From positions 1 to 15,914 of the forward strand of contig NW_003108927.1 in NCBI RefSeq assembly GCF_000003605.2: a stretch of DNA of 15,914 nt, read 5' to 3'. Numbering within the stretch: position 1 is the first letter of the stretch; every line of letters starts with the position of its first letter. The translations under genes were made by a program, and so were the position numbers. The notes beneath the pieces were generated by a model. It saw only the letters and a list, made by a program, of their open reading frames with translations. It had not been told where the DNA came from and made no database searches. This DNA is from Saccoglossus kowalevskii (Eukaryota > Hemichordata > Enteropneusta > Harrimaniidae). Shown here one piece after another: positions 1 to 10,120 of the stretch.

Positions 1-61
1 TCACGTGTTACTGGAATTCCTCTGTTGGTTTGATGCTGTAAGCATTTCAGCTCTTATGTCT
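1..61 (+). repeat. Partial first monomer at the left edge
   Basis: The window opens inside a monomer at about m8. The first two bases (TC) differ from the expected GA, and from base 3 the sequence follows the satellite (ACGTGTTACTGGAATTCC). It is an EcoRI-type copy with the rare GTAAGCATTTCAGCTC variant. No unique flanking sequence is present. Confidence 0.8.
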
Positions 62-129
62 GGTATATGAACGTGTTAATAGAATTTCTCTGTTGGCTTG
101 ATGGTGTAAACGTCTCAACTAATATGTCT

Positions 130-197
130 GGTATATGAACGTGTTACTGGAATTTCTCTGTTGGCTTGATGCTGTAAACGTCTCAACTAATATGTCT
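130..197 (+). repeat. Reference monomer of the satellite (consensus-like copy)
   Basis: This 68-bp copy matches the commonest base at essentially every position I compared, so it is used here as the coordinate standard (m1 = 130). Landmarks are GGTATATG at m1-m8, AACGTGTTACTGG at m9-m21, AATTTCTCTG at m22-m31, TTGGCTTG at m32-m39, ATGCTGTAAACG at m40-m51, and TCTCAACTAATATGTCT at m52-m68. G+C is 26 of 68 bases. Choosing m1 here is only a convention, since a tandem repeat has no natural start. Confidence 0.93.
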
Positions 198-272
198 CGT
201 ATGTGAACGTGTTACTGCAATTTCTCTGTTGGCTTGATGCTGTAAACATTTCAACTAATATGTCTGGTATAT

Positions 273-492
273 GAACGTGCTACTGGAATTTCTCTGTTGA
301 CTTGATGGTGTAAACATCTCAACTAATATGCCTGGTATATGAACTTGTTACTGGAATTTCTCTGTTGGCTTGATGTTGTAAACGTCTCAACTAATATGTC
401 TCGTATGTGAACGTGCTACTGGAATTTCTCTGTTGACTTGATGGTGTAAACATCTCAACTAATATGCCTGGTATATGAACTTGTTACTGGAA
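273..492 (+). repeat. Two-monomer (136-bp) local duplication
   Basis: An 84-bp stretch at 273-356 recurs at 409-492, 136 bp (two monomers) downstream. Both copies share GTGCTACTGG, TTGACTTGATGGTG, AAACATCTC and GCCTGG followed by GAACTTG. They differ just outside: GGTATATG precedes copy one and CGTATGTG precedes copy two, while GGAATTT follows copy one and GGAAGTT copy two. This fits a small unequal exchange or slippage step of two monomers. Confidence 0.8.
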
Positions 493-1573
493 GTTCTCTG
501 TTGGCTTGATGGTGTAAACGTCTCAATTAATATGTCGGGTATATGCATGAGTTACTCGAATTCCTCTGTTGGTTTGATGCTGTAAACATTTCAACTAATA
601 TGTCTGGTATATGAACGTGCTTCTGGAATTTCTCTGTTGGCTTGATGCTGTAAACGTCTCAATTAATAGGTCGGGTATATGAACGTGTTACAGGAATTTC
701 TCTGTTGGCTTCGTGGAGTAAACGTCTCAACTAATATGCCTGGTATATCAACGTGTTAATGGAATTCCTCTGTTGGTTTGATGCTGTAAACATTTCAACT
801 AATATGTCTGGTATATGAACGTGTTACTGGAATTCCTCTGTTGGTTTGATGCTGTAAACATGTCAACTAATATGTCTGGTATATGAACGTGTTACTGGAA
901 TTCTTCTGTTGGTTTGATGCTGTAAACATTACAGCTAGTATGTCTGATATATGAACGTGTTAATGGAGTTTCTCTGTTGGCTTGATGGTGTAAACGTCTC
1001 AACTTATATGCCAGGTATATGAACTTGTTACTTGAATTTTTTTGTTGGCTTGATACTGCAAACGTCTCAATTAATATGTCGGGTATATGAACGTGTTACA
1101 GGAATTTTTCTGTTGGCTTGATGCTGTAAACATCTCAACTAATATGTCTGGTATATGAACGTGTTACTGGGATTTCTCTGTTGGCTTGATTGTTAAACGT
1201 CTCAACTGATATGCCTGGTATATGAACTTGTTACTGGAAGTTCTCTGTTGGCTTGATGGTGTAAACGTCTCAATTAATATGTCGGGTATATGCATGAGTT
1301 ACTCGAATTCCTCTGTTGGTTTGATGCTGTAAACATTTCAACTAATATGTCTGGTATATGAACGTGCTTCTGGAATTTCTCTGTTGGCTTGATGCTGTAA
1401 ACGTCTCAATTAATAGGTCGGGTATATGAACGTGTTACAGGAATTTCTCTGTTGGCTTCGTGGAGTAAATGTCTCAACTAATATGCCTGGTATATCAACG
1501 TGTTAATGGAATTCCTCTGTTGGTTTGATGCTGTAAACATTTCAACTAATATGTCTGGTATATGAACGTGTTA
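465..1573 (+). repeat. 11-monomer higher-order repeat, offset 747 bp
   Basis: The variant string at 465-826 is repeated at 1212-1573. The shared order is GGAAGTTC, GTCGGGTATATGCATGAG with ACTCGAATTCC, GTGCTTCTGG, AATAGGTCGGG, TTCGTGGAG, then GCCTGGTATATCAACG. The offset is 747 bp, that is 11 monomers less 1 bp. The missing base is explained by the 67-bp monomer at 1188, which lies between the two copies. I noticed one substitution within the copies (AAACG in the first, AAATG in the second). Divergence resumes at 827/1574, with TTACTGG against TTAATGG. The TATGCATGAG plus ACTCGAATTCC variant also occurs near 7270 and 8570, so this module is dispersed further along the array. Confidence 0.85.
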
Positions 1574-1971
1574 ATGGAATTTCTCTGTTGGCTTGATGGT
1601 GTAAACGTCTCAACTAATATGTCTGGTATATGAACATATTACTGGAATTTCTCTGTTGGCTTGATGCTGTAAACGTCTCAACTAATATGTCTGGTATATG
1701 AACTTGTTATTGGAATTTCTCTGTTGGCTTGATGCTGTAAACGTCTCAATTAATATGTCGGGTATATGAATGAGTTACTGGAATTTCTCTGTTGGTTTGA
1801 TGCTGTAAACATGTCAACTAATATGTCTGGTATATGAACGTGTTACTGGAATTCTTCTGTTGGTTTGATGCTGTAAACATTTCAGCTAATATGTCTGGTA
1901 TATGAACGTGTTAATGGAGTTTCTCTGTTGGCTTGATGGTGTAAACGTCTCAACTAATATGCCAGGTATAT
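844..1971 (+). repeat. 14-monomer-spaced repeat, offset 951 bp
   Basis: A block of about 180 bp at 844-1020 recurs at about 1795-1971. Diagnostic shared variants are AACATGTCAAC, GGAATTCTTCTG, a CAGCTA variant, TTAATGGAGTTTC (GGAG at 965 and 1916) and GCCAGG. The offset is 951 bp, 14 monomers less 1 bp. The copies differ at a few bases, for example CATTACAGCTAG against CATTTCAGCTAA, so this is an older event than the duplications on the right of the window. Boundaries are approximate. Confidence 0.7.
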
Positions 1972-3528
1972 GTACGTGTTACTGGAATTTTTCTGTTGGC
2001 TTGATGATGTAAACATCTCAACTGATATGTCTGGTATATGAACGTGTTAATGGAATTTCTCTGTTGGCTTGATTGTTAAACGTCTCAACTAATATGTCTG
2101 GTATTTGAACGTGTTACTGGAATTTCTCTGTTGACTTGATACTGCAAACGTCTCAATTAATATATCGGGTTTATGAACGTGTTACAGGAATTTTTCTGTT
2201 GGCTTGATGCTGTAAACATCTCAACTAATATGCCTGGTATATGAACGTGTTACTGGAATTTCTCTGTTGGCTTGATGCTGTAAACATTTCAACTATTATG
2301 TCTGGTATACGAACGTGTTACTGGAATTTCTCTGTTGACTTGATGGTGTAAATGTCTCAACTAATATGCCTGGTATATGAACTTGTTACTGGAATTTCTC
2401 TGTTGGCTTGATGCTGTAAACGTCTCAATTAATAGGTCGGGTATATGAACGTGTTACAGGAATATTTCTGTTGGCTTGATGATGTAAACATCTCAACTAA
2501 TATGTCTGGTGTATGAACGTGTTACTGGGATTTCTCTGTTGCCTTGATTGTTAAACGTCTCAACTGATATGTCTGGTATATGTACGTGTTACTGGAATTT
2601 CTCTGTTGCATTGTTGCTGTAAACGTCTCAATTAATATATCTGGTATATGAACTTGTTACTTGAATTTCTCTGTTGGCTTGATGCTGTAAACGTCTCAAC
2701 TAATATGTCTGGTATATGAACGTGTTAATGGAATTTCTCTGTTGGCTTGATGGTGTAAACGTCTCAACTAATATGTCTGGTATATGAACGTGTTACTGGA
2801 ATTCCTCTGTTGGTTTGATGCTGTAAGCATTTCAGCTCTTATGTCTGGTATATGAACGTGTTAATGGAATTTCTCTGTTGGCTTGATGGTGTAAACGTCT
2901 CAACTAATATGTCTGGTATATGAACGTGTTACTGGAATTCCTCTGTTGGCTTGATACTGTAAACGTCTCAATTAATATGTCGGGTATATGAACGTGTTAC
3001 AGGAATTTTTCTGTTGGCTTGATGATGTAAACATCTCAACTGATATGTCTGGTATATGAACGTGTTAATGGAATTTCTCTGTTGGCTTGATTGTTAAACG
3101 TCTCAACTGATATGTCGGATATATGTACGTGTTACTGGAATTTTTCTGTTGGCTTGATGATGTAAACATCTCAACTGATATGTCTGGTATATGAACGTGT
3201 TAATGGAATTTCTCTGTTGGCTTGCTTGTTAAACGTCTCAACTAATATGTCTGGTATTTGAACGTGTTACTGGAATTTCTCTGTTGACTTGATACTGCAA
3301 ACGTCTCAATTAATATATCGGGTTTATGAACGTGTTACAGGAATTGTTCTGTTGGCTTGATGCTGTAAACATCTCAACTAATATGCCTGGTATATGAACG
3401 TGTTACTGGAATTTCTCTGTTGGCTTGATGCTGTAAACATTTCAACTATTATGTCTGGTATACGAACGTGTTACTGGAATTTCTCTGTTGACTTGATGGT
3501 GTAAACGTCTCAACTAATATGCCAGGTA
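1967..3528 (+). repeat. 17-monomer-spaced duplicated block, offset 1153 bp
   Basis: About 370 to 400 bp beginning at 1967 correspond to sequence beginning at 3120. Both have TATGTACGTG, then GGAATTTTTCTG with GATGATGTAAACATC, a 67-bp-type monomer (GATTGTTAAAC at 2071, CTTGTTAAAC at 3224), GGTATTTG (2100 and 3253), GATACTGCAAAC, and the unusual TATATCGGGTTTATG. The offset is 17 monomers less 3 bp. Substitutions are visible, such as GATTGTT against GCTTGTT. The copies part near 2340/3493. Endpoints are judged by eye. Confidence 0.75.
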
Positions 3529-3589
3529 TATGAACTTGTTACTTGAATTTTTTGTTGGCTTGATACTGCAAACGTCTCAATTAATATGT

Positions 3590-4031
3590 CGGGTATATGA
3601 ACGTGTTACAGGTATTTTTCTGTTGGCTTGATGCTGTAAACATCTCAACTAATATGTCTGGAATATGAACGTTTTTCTGGAATTTCTCTGCTGGCTTGAT
3701 GCTGTAAACGTCTCAATTAATAGGTCGGGTATATGAACGTGTTACAGGAATTTCTCTGTTGGCTTGGTGGAGTAAACGTCTCAACTAATATGCCTGGTAT
3801 ATCAACGTGTCGGGTATATGAACGTGTTACAGGTTTTTTTCTGTTGGCTTGATGCTGTAAACATCTCAACTAATATGTCTGGTATATGAACGTTTTTCTG
3901 GAATTTCTCTGTTGGCTTGATGCTGTAAACGTCTCAATTATTAGGTCGGGTATATGAACGTGTTACAGGAATTTCTCTGTTGGCTTGGTGGAGTAAACGT
4001 CTCAACTAATATGACTGGTATATCAACGTGT
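3590..4031 (+). repeat. 221-bp tandem duplication out of monomer register
   Basis: Unit one (3590-3810) and unit two (3811-4031) both begin CGGGTATATGAACGTG. They continue through a T-rich monomer, AACATCTC, GAACGTTTTTCTGG, an AATTA[A/T]TAGGTCGGG variant, TTGGTGGAGTAAACG and TATATCAACGTG. The unit is 221 bp, equal to three monomers plus 17 bp, so it is not a whole number of monomers. The units differ at several bases, for example GGTATTTTTC against GGTTTTTTTC, GGAATATG against GGTATATG, and GCCTGG against GACTGG. Right of unit two the normal continuation (TTAATGGAATTCC) resumes. Confidence 0.88.
3796..3812 (+). repeat. Truncated 17-bp monomer at a duplication junction
   Basis: Successive monomer starts lie at 3796 (GGTATATCAACG) and 3813 (GGTATATG), only 17 bp apart instead of 68. 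The sequence passes from AACGTGT straight into CGGG. The expected left continuation is AACGTGTTAATGG and the expected right context is ATATGTCGGG, so both parents share TGT at the breakpoint. I infer that 51 bp of a monomer is missing and that the join used about 3 bp of microhomology rather than in-register pairing. Confidence 0.85.
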
Positions 4032-6904
4032 TAATGGAATTCCTCTGTTGGTTTGATGCTGTAAACATTTCAACTAATATGTCTGGTATATGAACGTGTT
4101 AATGGAATTTCTCTGTTGGCTTGATGGTGTAAACGTCTCAACTAATATGTCTGGTATATGACCGTGTTACTGGAATTTCTCTGTTGGCTTGATGCTGTAA
4201 ACGTCTCAACTAATATGTCTGGTATATGAACGTGTTACTGGAATTTCTCTGTTGGCTTGATGCTGTAAACATTTCAACTTATATGCCTGGTATATGAACT
4301 TGTTATTGGAATTTCTCTGTTGGCTTGATACTGTAAACGTCTCAATTAATATGTCGGGTATATGAATGAGTTACTGGAATTCCTCTGTTGGTTTGATGCT
4401 GTAAACATGTCAACTAATATGTCTGGTATATGAACGTGTTACTGGAATTCCTCTGTTGGTTTGATGCTGTAAACATTTCAGCTAATATGTCTGGTATATG
4501 AACGTGTTAATGGAATTTCTCTGTTGGCTTGATGGTGTAAACGTCTCAACTAATATGTCTGGTATATGAACGTGTTACTGGAATTTCTCTGTTGGCTTGA
4601 TGCTGTAAACGTCTCAACTAATATGTCTCGTATGTGAACGTGTTACTGCAATTTCTCTGTTGGCTTGATGCTGTAAACATTTCAGCTAATATGTCTGGTA
4701 TATGAACGTGTTACTGGAATTTCTCTGTTGGCTTGATGCTGTAAACATTTCAACTAATATGCCTGGTATATGAACTTGTTACTGGAATTTCTCTGTTGAC
4801 TTGATGGTGTAAATGTCTCAACTAATATGCCTGGTATATGAACTTGTTACTGGAATTTCTCTGTTGGCTTGATGCTGTAAACGTCTCAATTAATAGGTCG
4901 GGTATATGAACGTGTTACAGGAATATTTCTGTTGGCTTGATGATGTAAACATCTCAACTAATATGTCTGGTGTATGAACGTGTTACTGGGATTTCTCTGT
5001 TGCCTTGATTGTTAAACGTCTCAACTGATATGTCTGGTATATGTACGTGTTACTGGAATTTCTCTGTTGCATTGTTGCTGTAAACGTCTCAATTAATATA
5101 TCTGGTATATGAACTTGTTACTTGAATTTCTCTGTTGGCTTGATGCTGTAAACGTCTCAACTAATATGTCTGGTATATGAACGTGTTAATGGAATTTCTC
5201 TGTTGGCTTGATGGTGTAAACGTCTCAACTAATATGTCTGGTATATGAACGTGTTACTGGAATTCCTCTGTTGGTTTGATGCTGTAAGCATTTCAGCTCT
5301 TATGTCTGGTATATGAACGTGTTAATGGAATTTCTCTGTTGGCTTGATGGTGTAAACGTCTCAACTAATATGTCTGGTATATGAACGTGTTACTGGAATT
5401 CCTCTGTTGGCTTGATACTGTAAACGTCTCCATTAATATGTCGGGTATATGAACGTGTTACAGGAATTTTTCTGTTGGCTTGATGATGTAAACATCTCAA
5501 CTGATATGTCTGGTATATGAACGTGTTAATGGAATTTCTCTGTTGGCTTGATTGTTAAACGTCTCAACTGATATGTCGGATATATGTACGTGTTACTGGA
5601 ATTTTTCTGTTGGCTTGATGATGTAAACATCTCAACTGATATGTCTGGTATATGAACGTTTTTCTGGAATTTCTCTGTTGGCTTGATGCTGTAAACGTCT
5701 CAATTATTAGGTCGGGTATATGAACGTGTTACAGGAATTTCTCTGTTGGCTTGATGCTGTAAACGTCTCAACTAATATGTCTGGTATATGAACGTGTTAC
5801 TGGAATTTCTCTGTTGGCTTGATGCTGTAAACATTTCAACTTATATGCCTGGTATATGAACTTGTTATTGGAATTTCTCTGTTGGCTTGATACTGTAAAC
5901 GTCTCAATTAATATGTCGGGTATATGAATGAGTTACTGGAATTCCTCTGTTGGTTTGATGCTGTAAACATGTCAACTAATATGTCTGGTATATGAACGTG
6001 TTACTGGAATTCCTCTGTTGGTTTGATGCTGTAAACATTTCAGCTAATATGTCTGGTATATGAACGTGTTAATGGAATTTCTCTGTTGGCTTGATGGTGT
6101 AAACGTCTCAACTAATATGTCTGGTATATGAACGTGTTACTGGAATTTCTCTGTTGGCTTGATGCTGTAAAAGTCTCAACTAATATGTCTCGTATGTGAA
6201 CGTGTTACTGCAATTTCTCTGTTGGCTTGATGCTGTAAACATTTCAACTAATATGTCTGGTATATGAACGTGTTACTGGAATTTCTCTGTTGACTTGATG
6301 GTGTAAACGTCTCAACTAATATGCCTGGTATATGAACTTGTTACTGGAATTTCTCTGTTGGCTTGTTGCTGTAAACGTCTCAATTAATAGGTCGGGTATA
6401 TGAACGTGTTACAGGAATATTTCTGTTGGCTTGATGTTGTAAACATCTCAACTAATATGTCTGGTGTATGAACGTGTTACTGGGATTTCTCTGTTGCCTT
6501 GATTGTTAAACGTCTCAACTGATATGTCTGGTATATGTACGTGTTACTGGAATTTCTCTGTTGCATTGTTGCTGTAAACGTCTCAATTAATATATCTGGT
6601 ATATGAACTTGTTACTTGAATTTCTCTGTTGGCTTGATGCTGTAAACGTCTCAACTAATATGTCTGGTATATGAACGTGTTAATGGAATTTCTCTGTTGG
6701 CTTGATGGTGTAAACGTCTCAACTAATATGTCTGGTATATGAACGTGTTACTGGAATTCCTATGTTGGTTTGATGCTGTAAGCATTTCAGCTCTTATGTC
6801 TGGTATATGAACGTGTTAATGGAATTTCTATGTTGGCTTGATGGTGTAAACGTCTCAACTAATATGTCTGGTATATGAATGTGTTACTGGAATTCCTCTG
6901 TTGG
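3889..6904 (+). repeat. Mosaic duplicated block with 3-monomer and 1-monomer length differences
   Basis: The stretch 5655-6904 follows the variant order of 3889-5410, but with shifting offset. From 3889-3984 to 5655-5750 the offset is 1766 bp. From 4189 to 5751 onward it is 1562 bp, a change of 204 bp, exactly three monomers. From about 4802 to 6296 onward it is 1494 bp, a further change of exactly 68 bp. Shared markers are AATTATTAGG (3936, 5702), TCAACTTATATG (4274, 5836), CATGTCAAC, CTCGTATGTG with CTGCAATTTC, and GTGTATG with GGGATTTC. I infer a segmental duplication followed by in-register loss of three and one monomers from the right copy, or gain in the left. The copies part at 5411/6905. 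Confidence 0.8.
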
Positions 6905-9209
6905 TTTGATGCTGTAAGCATTTCAGCTCTTATGTCTGGTGTATGAACGTGTTAATGGAATTTCTCTGTTGGCTTGATGGTGTAAACGTCTCAACTAATA
7001 TGTCTGGTATATGAACGTGTTACTGGAATTTCTCTGTTGGCTTGATGCTGTAAACGTCTCAACTAATATGTCTCGTATGCGAACGTGTTACTGCAATTTC
7101 TTTGTTGGCTTGATGCTGTAAACATTTCAACTAATATGTCTGGTATATGAACGTGCTACTGGAATTTCTCTGTTGACTTGATGGTGTAAACATCTCAACT
7201 ATTATGCCTGGTATATGAACTTGTTACTGGAAGTTCTCTGTTGGCTTGATGCTGTAAACGTCTCAATTAATATGTCGGGTATATGCATGAGTTACTCGAA
7301 TTCCTCTGTTGGTTTGATGCTGTAAACTTTTCAACTAATATGTCTGGTATATGAACGTGCTTCTGGAATTTCTCTGTTGACTTGATGGTGTAAACGTCTC
7401 AACTAATATGTCTGGTCTATGAACGTGTTTCTGGAATTTCTCTGTTGGCTTGATGCTGTAAATGTCTCAATTAATAGGTCGGGTATATGAACGTGTTACA
7501 GGAATAATTCTGTTGGCTTGATGATGTAAACATCTCAACTAATAGGTCTGGTGTATGAAAGTGTTACTGGGATTTCTCTGTTGCCTTGATTGTTAAACGT
7601 CTCAACTGATATGTCTGGTATATGTACGTGCTACTGGAATTTCTCTGTTGCATTGATTGTTAAACGTCTCAACTATTATGTCTGGTATATGAACGTGTTA
7701 CTGGAATTTCCTGTTGACTTGATGGTGTAAACGTCTCAACTAATATGCCAGAAATATGAACTTGTTACTTGAATTTTTCTGTTGGCTTGATACTGCAAAC
7801 GTCTCAATTAATATGTCGGGTATATGAACGTGTAACAGGATTTTTTCTGTTGGCTTGATGCTGTAAACATCTCAACTAATATGTCTGGTATATGAACGTG
7901 TTACTGGGATTTCTCTGTTGGCTTGATGCTGTAAACGTCTCAACTAATATGTCTCGTATGCGAACGTGTTACTGCAATTTCTTTGTTGGCTTGATGGTGT
8001 AAACGTCTCAACTAATATGTCTGGTATATGAACGTGTTACTGGAATTCCTATGTTGGTTTGATGCTGTAAGCATTTCAGCTCTTATGTCTGGTATATGAA
8101 CGTGTTAATGGAATTTCTATGTTGGCTTGATGGTGTAAACGTCTCAACTAATATGTCTGGTATATGAATGTGTTACTGGAATTCCTCTGTTGGTTTGATG
8201 CTGTAAGCATTTCAGCTCTTATGTCTGGTGTATGAACGTGTTAATGGAATTTCTCTGTTGGCTTGATGGTGTAAACGTCTCAACTAATATGTCTGGTATA
8301 TGAACGTGTTACTGGAATTTCTCTGTTGGCTTGATGCTGTAAACGTCTCAACTAATATGTCTCGTATGCGAACGTGTTACTGCAATTTCTTTGTTGGCTT
8401 GATGCTGTAAACATTTCAACTAATATGTCTGGTATATGAACGTGCTACTGGAATTTCTCTGTTGACTTGATGGTGTAAACATCTCAAATATTATGCCTGG
8501 TATATGAAGTTGTTACTGGAAGTTCTATGTTGGCTTGATGCTGTAAACGTCTCAATTAATATGTCGGGTATATGCATGAGTTACTCGAATTCCTCTGTTG
8601 GTTTGATGCTGTAAACTTTTCAACTAATATGTCTGGTATATGAACGTGCTTCTGGAATTTCTCTGTTGACTTGATGGTGTAAACGTCTCAACTAATATGT
8701 CTGGTCTATGAACGTGTTTCTGGAATTTCTCTGTTGGCTTGATGCTGTAAATGTCTCAATTAATAGGTCGGGTATATGAACGTGTTACAGGAATAATTCT
8801 GTTGGCTTTATGATGTAAACATCTCAACTAATAGGTCTGGTGTATGAACGTGTTACTGGGATTTCTCTGTTGCCTTGATTGTTAAACGTCTCAACTGATA
8901 TGTCTGGTATATGTACGTGCTACTGGAATTTCTCTGTTGCATTGATTGTTAAACGTCTCAACTATTATGTCTGGTATATGAACGTGTTACTGGAATTTCC
9001 TGTTGACTTGATGGTGTAAACGTCTCAACTAATATGCCAGAAATATGAACTTGTTACTTGAATTTTTCTGTTGGCTTGATACTGCAAACGTCTCAATTAA
9101 TATGTCGGGTATATGAACGTGTAACAGGATTTTTTCTGTTGGCTTGATGCTGTAAACATCTCAACTAATATGTCTGGTATATGAACGTGTTACTGGGATT
9201 TCTCTGTTG
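6692..9209 (+). repeat. 19-monomer tandem duplication, offset 1289 bp
   Basis: The block 6692-7920 is repeated directly at 7981-9209. The copies share rare variants that fix the pairing: GGAATTCCTATG (GGAATTCC at 6753 and 8042), GTAAGCATTTCAGCTC twice, CTCGTATGCG with CTGCAATTTCTTTG, TATGCATGAG, AAACTTTTC, GGTCTATG, GGAATAATTCTG, the hybrid GCATTGATTGTTAAAC (7650 and 8939), GCCAGAAATATG and GTGTAACAGGATTTTTTC. The offset is 19 monomers less 3 bp. I noted only scattered differences, for example GAACTTG/GAAGTTG, GTATGAAAG/GTATGAACG and GGCTTGATG/GGCTTTATG, so identity is high, perhaps about 99%. Between the copies, 7921-7980 repeats the CTCGTATGCG monomer, which suggests that the exchange point lies there. 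Confidence 0.88.
6764..6963 (+). repeat. Dimeric (136-bp) repeat of the GTAAGC variant
   Basis: The rare variant GTAAGCATTTCAGCTC, in a monomer with GGAATTCC and GGTTTGATG, occurs at 6778 and again at 6914, 136 bp apart. Each time it is followed by a TTAATGG / GATGGTGTAAACG monomer. The same pair recurs in the next large duplication near 8067 and 8203, and single instances lie near 26, 2825 and 5285. This alternating pair behaves as a two-monomer higher-order unit. Confidence 0.75.
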
Positions 9210-10120
9210 GCATGATTGTTAAACGTCTCAACTGATATGTATGGTATATGTACGTGTTACTGGAATTTCTCTGTTGCATTGTTGCTTTAAACGTCTCAAT
9301 TAATATGTCTGGTATATAAACTTGTTACTTGAATTTCTCGGTTGGCTTGATGCTGTAAACGTCTCAACTAATATGTCTGGTATATGAACGTGTTATTGGA
9401 ATTTCTCTGTTGGCTTGATTGTTAAACGTCTCAACTGATATGTCTGGTATATGTACGTGTTACTGGAATTTTTCTGTTGGCTTGATGATGTAAACATCTC
9501 AACTGATATGTCTGGTATATGAAAGTGTTACTGGAATTTCTCTGTTGCATTGTTGCTGTAAACGTCTCAATTAATATGTCCGGTATATGAACTTGTTACT
9601 TGAATTTCTCGGTTGGCTTGATGCTGTAAACGTCTCAACTAATATGTCTGGTATATGAACGTGTTACTGCAATTTCTCTGTTGGCTTGATGCTGTAAACA
9701 TTTCAACTAATATGTCTGGTATATGAACGTGGTACTGGAATTTCTCTGTTGACTTGATGGTGTAATCGTCTCAACTAATATGCCTGGTATATGAACTTGT
9801 TACTGGAAGTTCTCTGTTGGCTTGATGCTGTAAACGTCTCAATAAATATGTCGGGTATATGAATGAGTTACTGTAATTCCTCTGATGGTTTGATGCTGTA
9901 AACATTTCAACTAATATGTCTGGTATATGAACGTGCTTCTGGAATTTCTCTGTTGACTTGATGGTGTAAACGTCTCAACTAATATGTCTGGTTTATGAAC
10001 GTGTTAATGGAATTTCTCTGTTGGCTTGATGATGTAAACATCTCAACTGATATGTCTGGTATATGAACGTGTTACTGGAATTTCTCTGTTGCATTGTTGC
10101 TGTAAACGTCTCAACTAATA

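Larger units (their letters stand above)
2318..5659 (+). repeat. Duplicated block of about 880 bp, offset 2461 bp
   Basis: The block 2318-3198 recurs at 4779-5659. The shared string includes AAATGTCTC, AATAGGTCGGG, GGAATATTTCTG, GGTGTATGAACG, GGGATTTCTCTGTTGCC, a 67-bp monomer followed by GCATTGTTGCTG, GTAAGCATTTCAGCTC, and GGATATATGTACG. I found essentially one mismatch in the part compared closely (TCAATTAA against TCCATTAA near 5430). The offset is 36 monomers of about 68 bp plus 17 bp. The odd 17 bp is exactly the truncated monomer at 3796-3812, which lies between the copies. The copies diverge abruptly at 3199/5660 (GAACGTGTTAATGG against GAACGTTTTTCTGG), a clear rearrangement junction. 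Confidence 0.85.

Noticed and set aside
3796-3812. Insertion site or target-site duplication of a mobile element
   Set aside because: No foreign sequence, terminal inverted repeats or transposase remnants are present. The stub is explained by a deletion-type join between two monomers.
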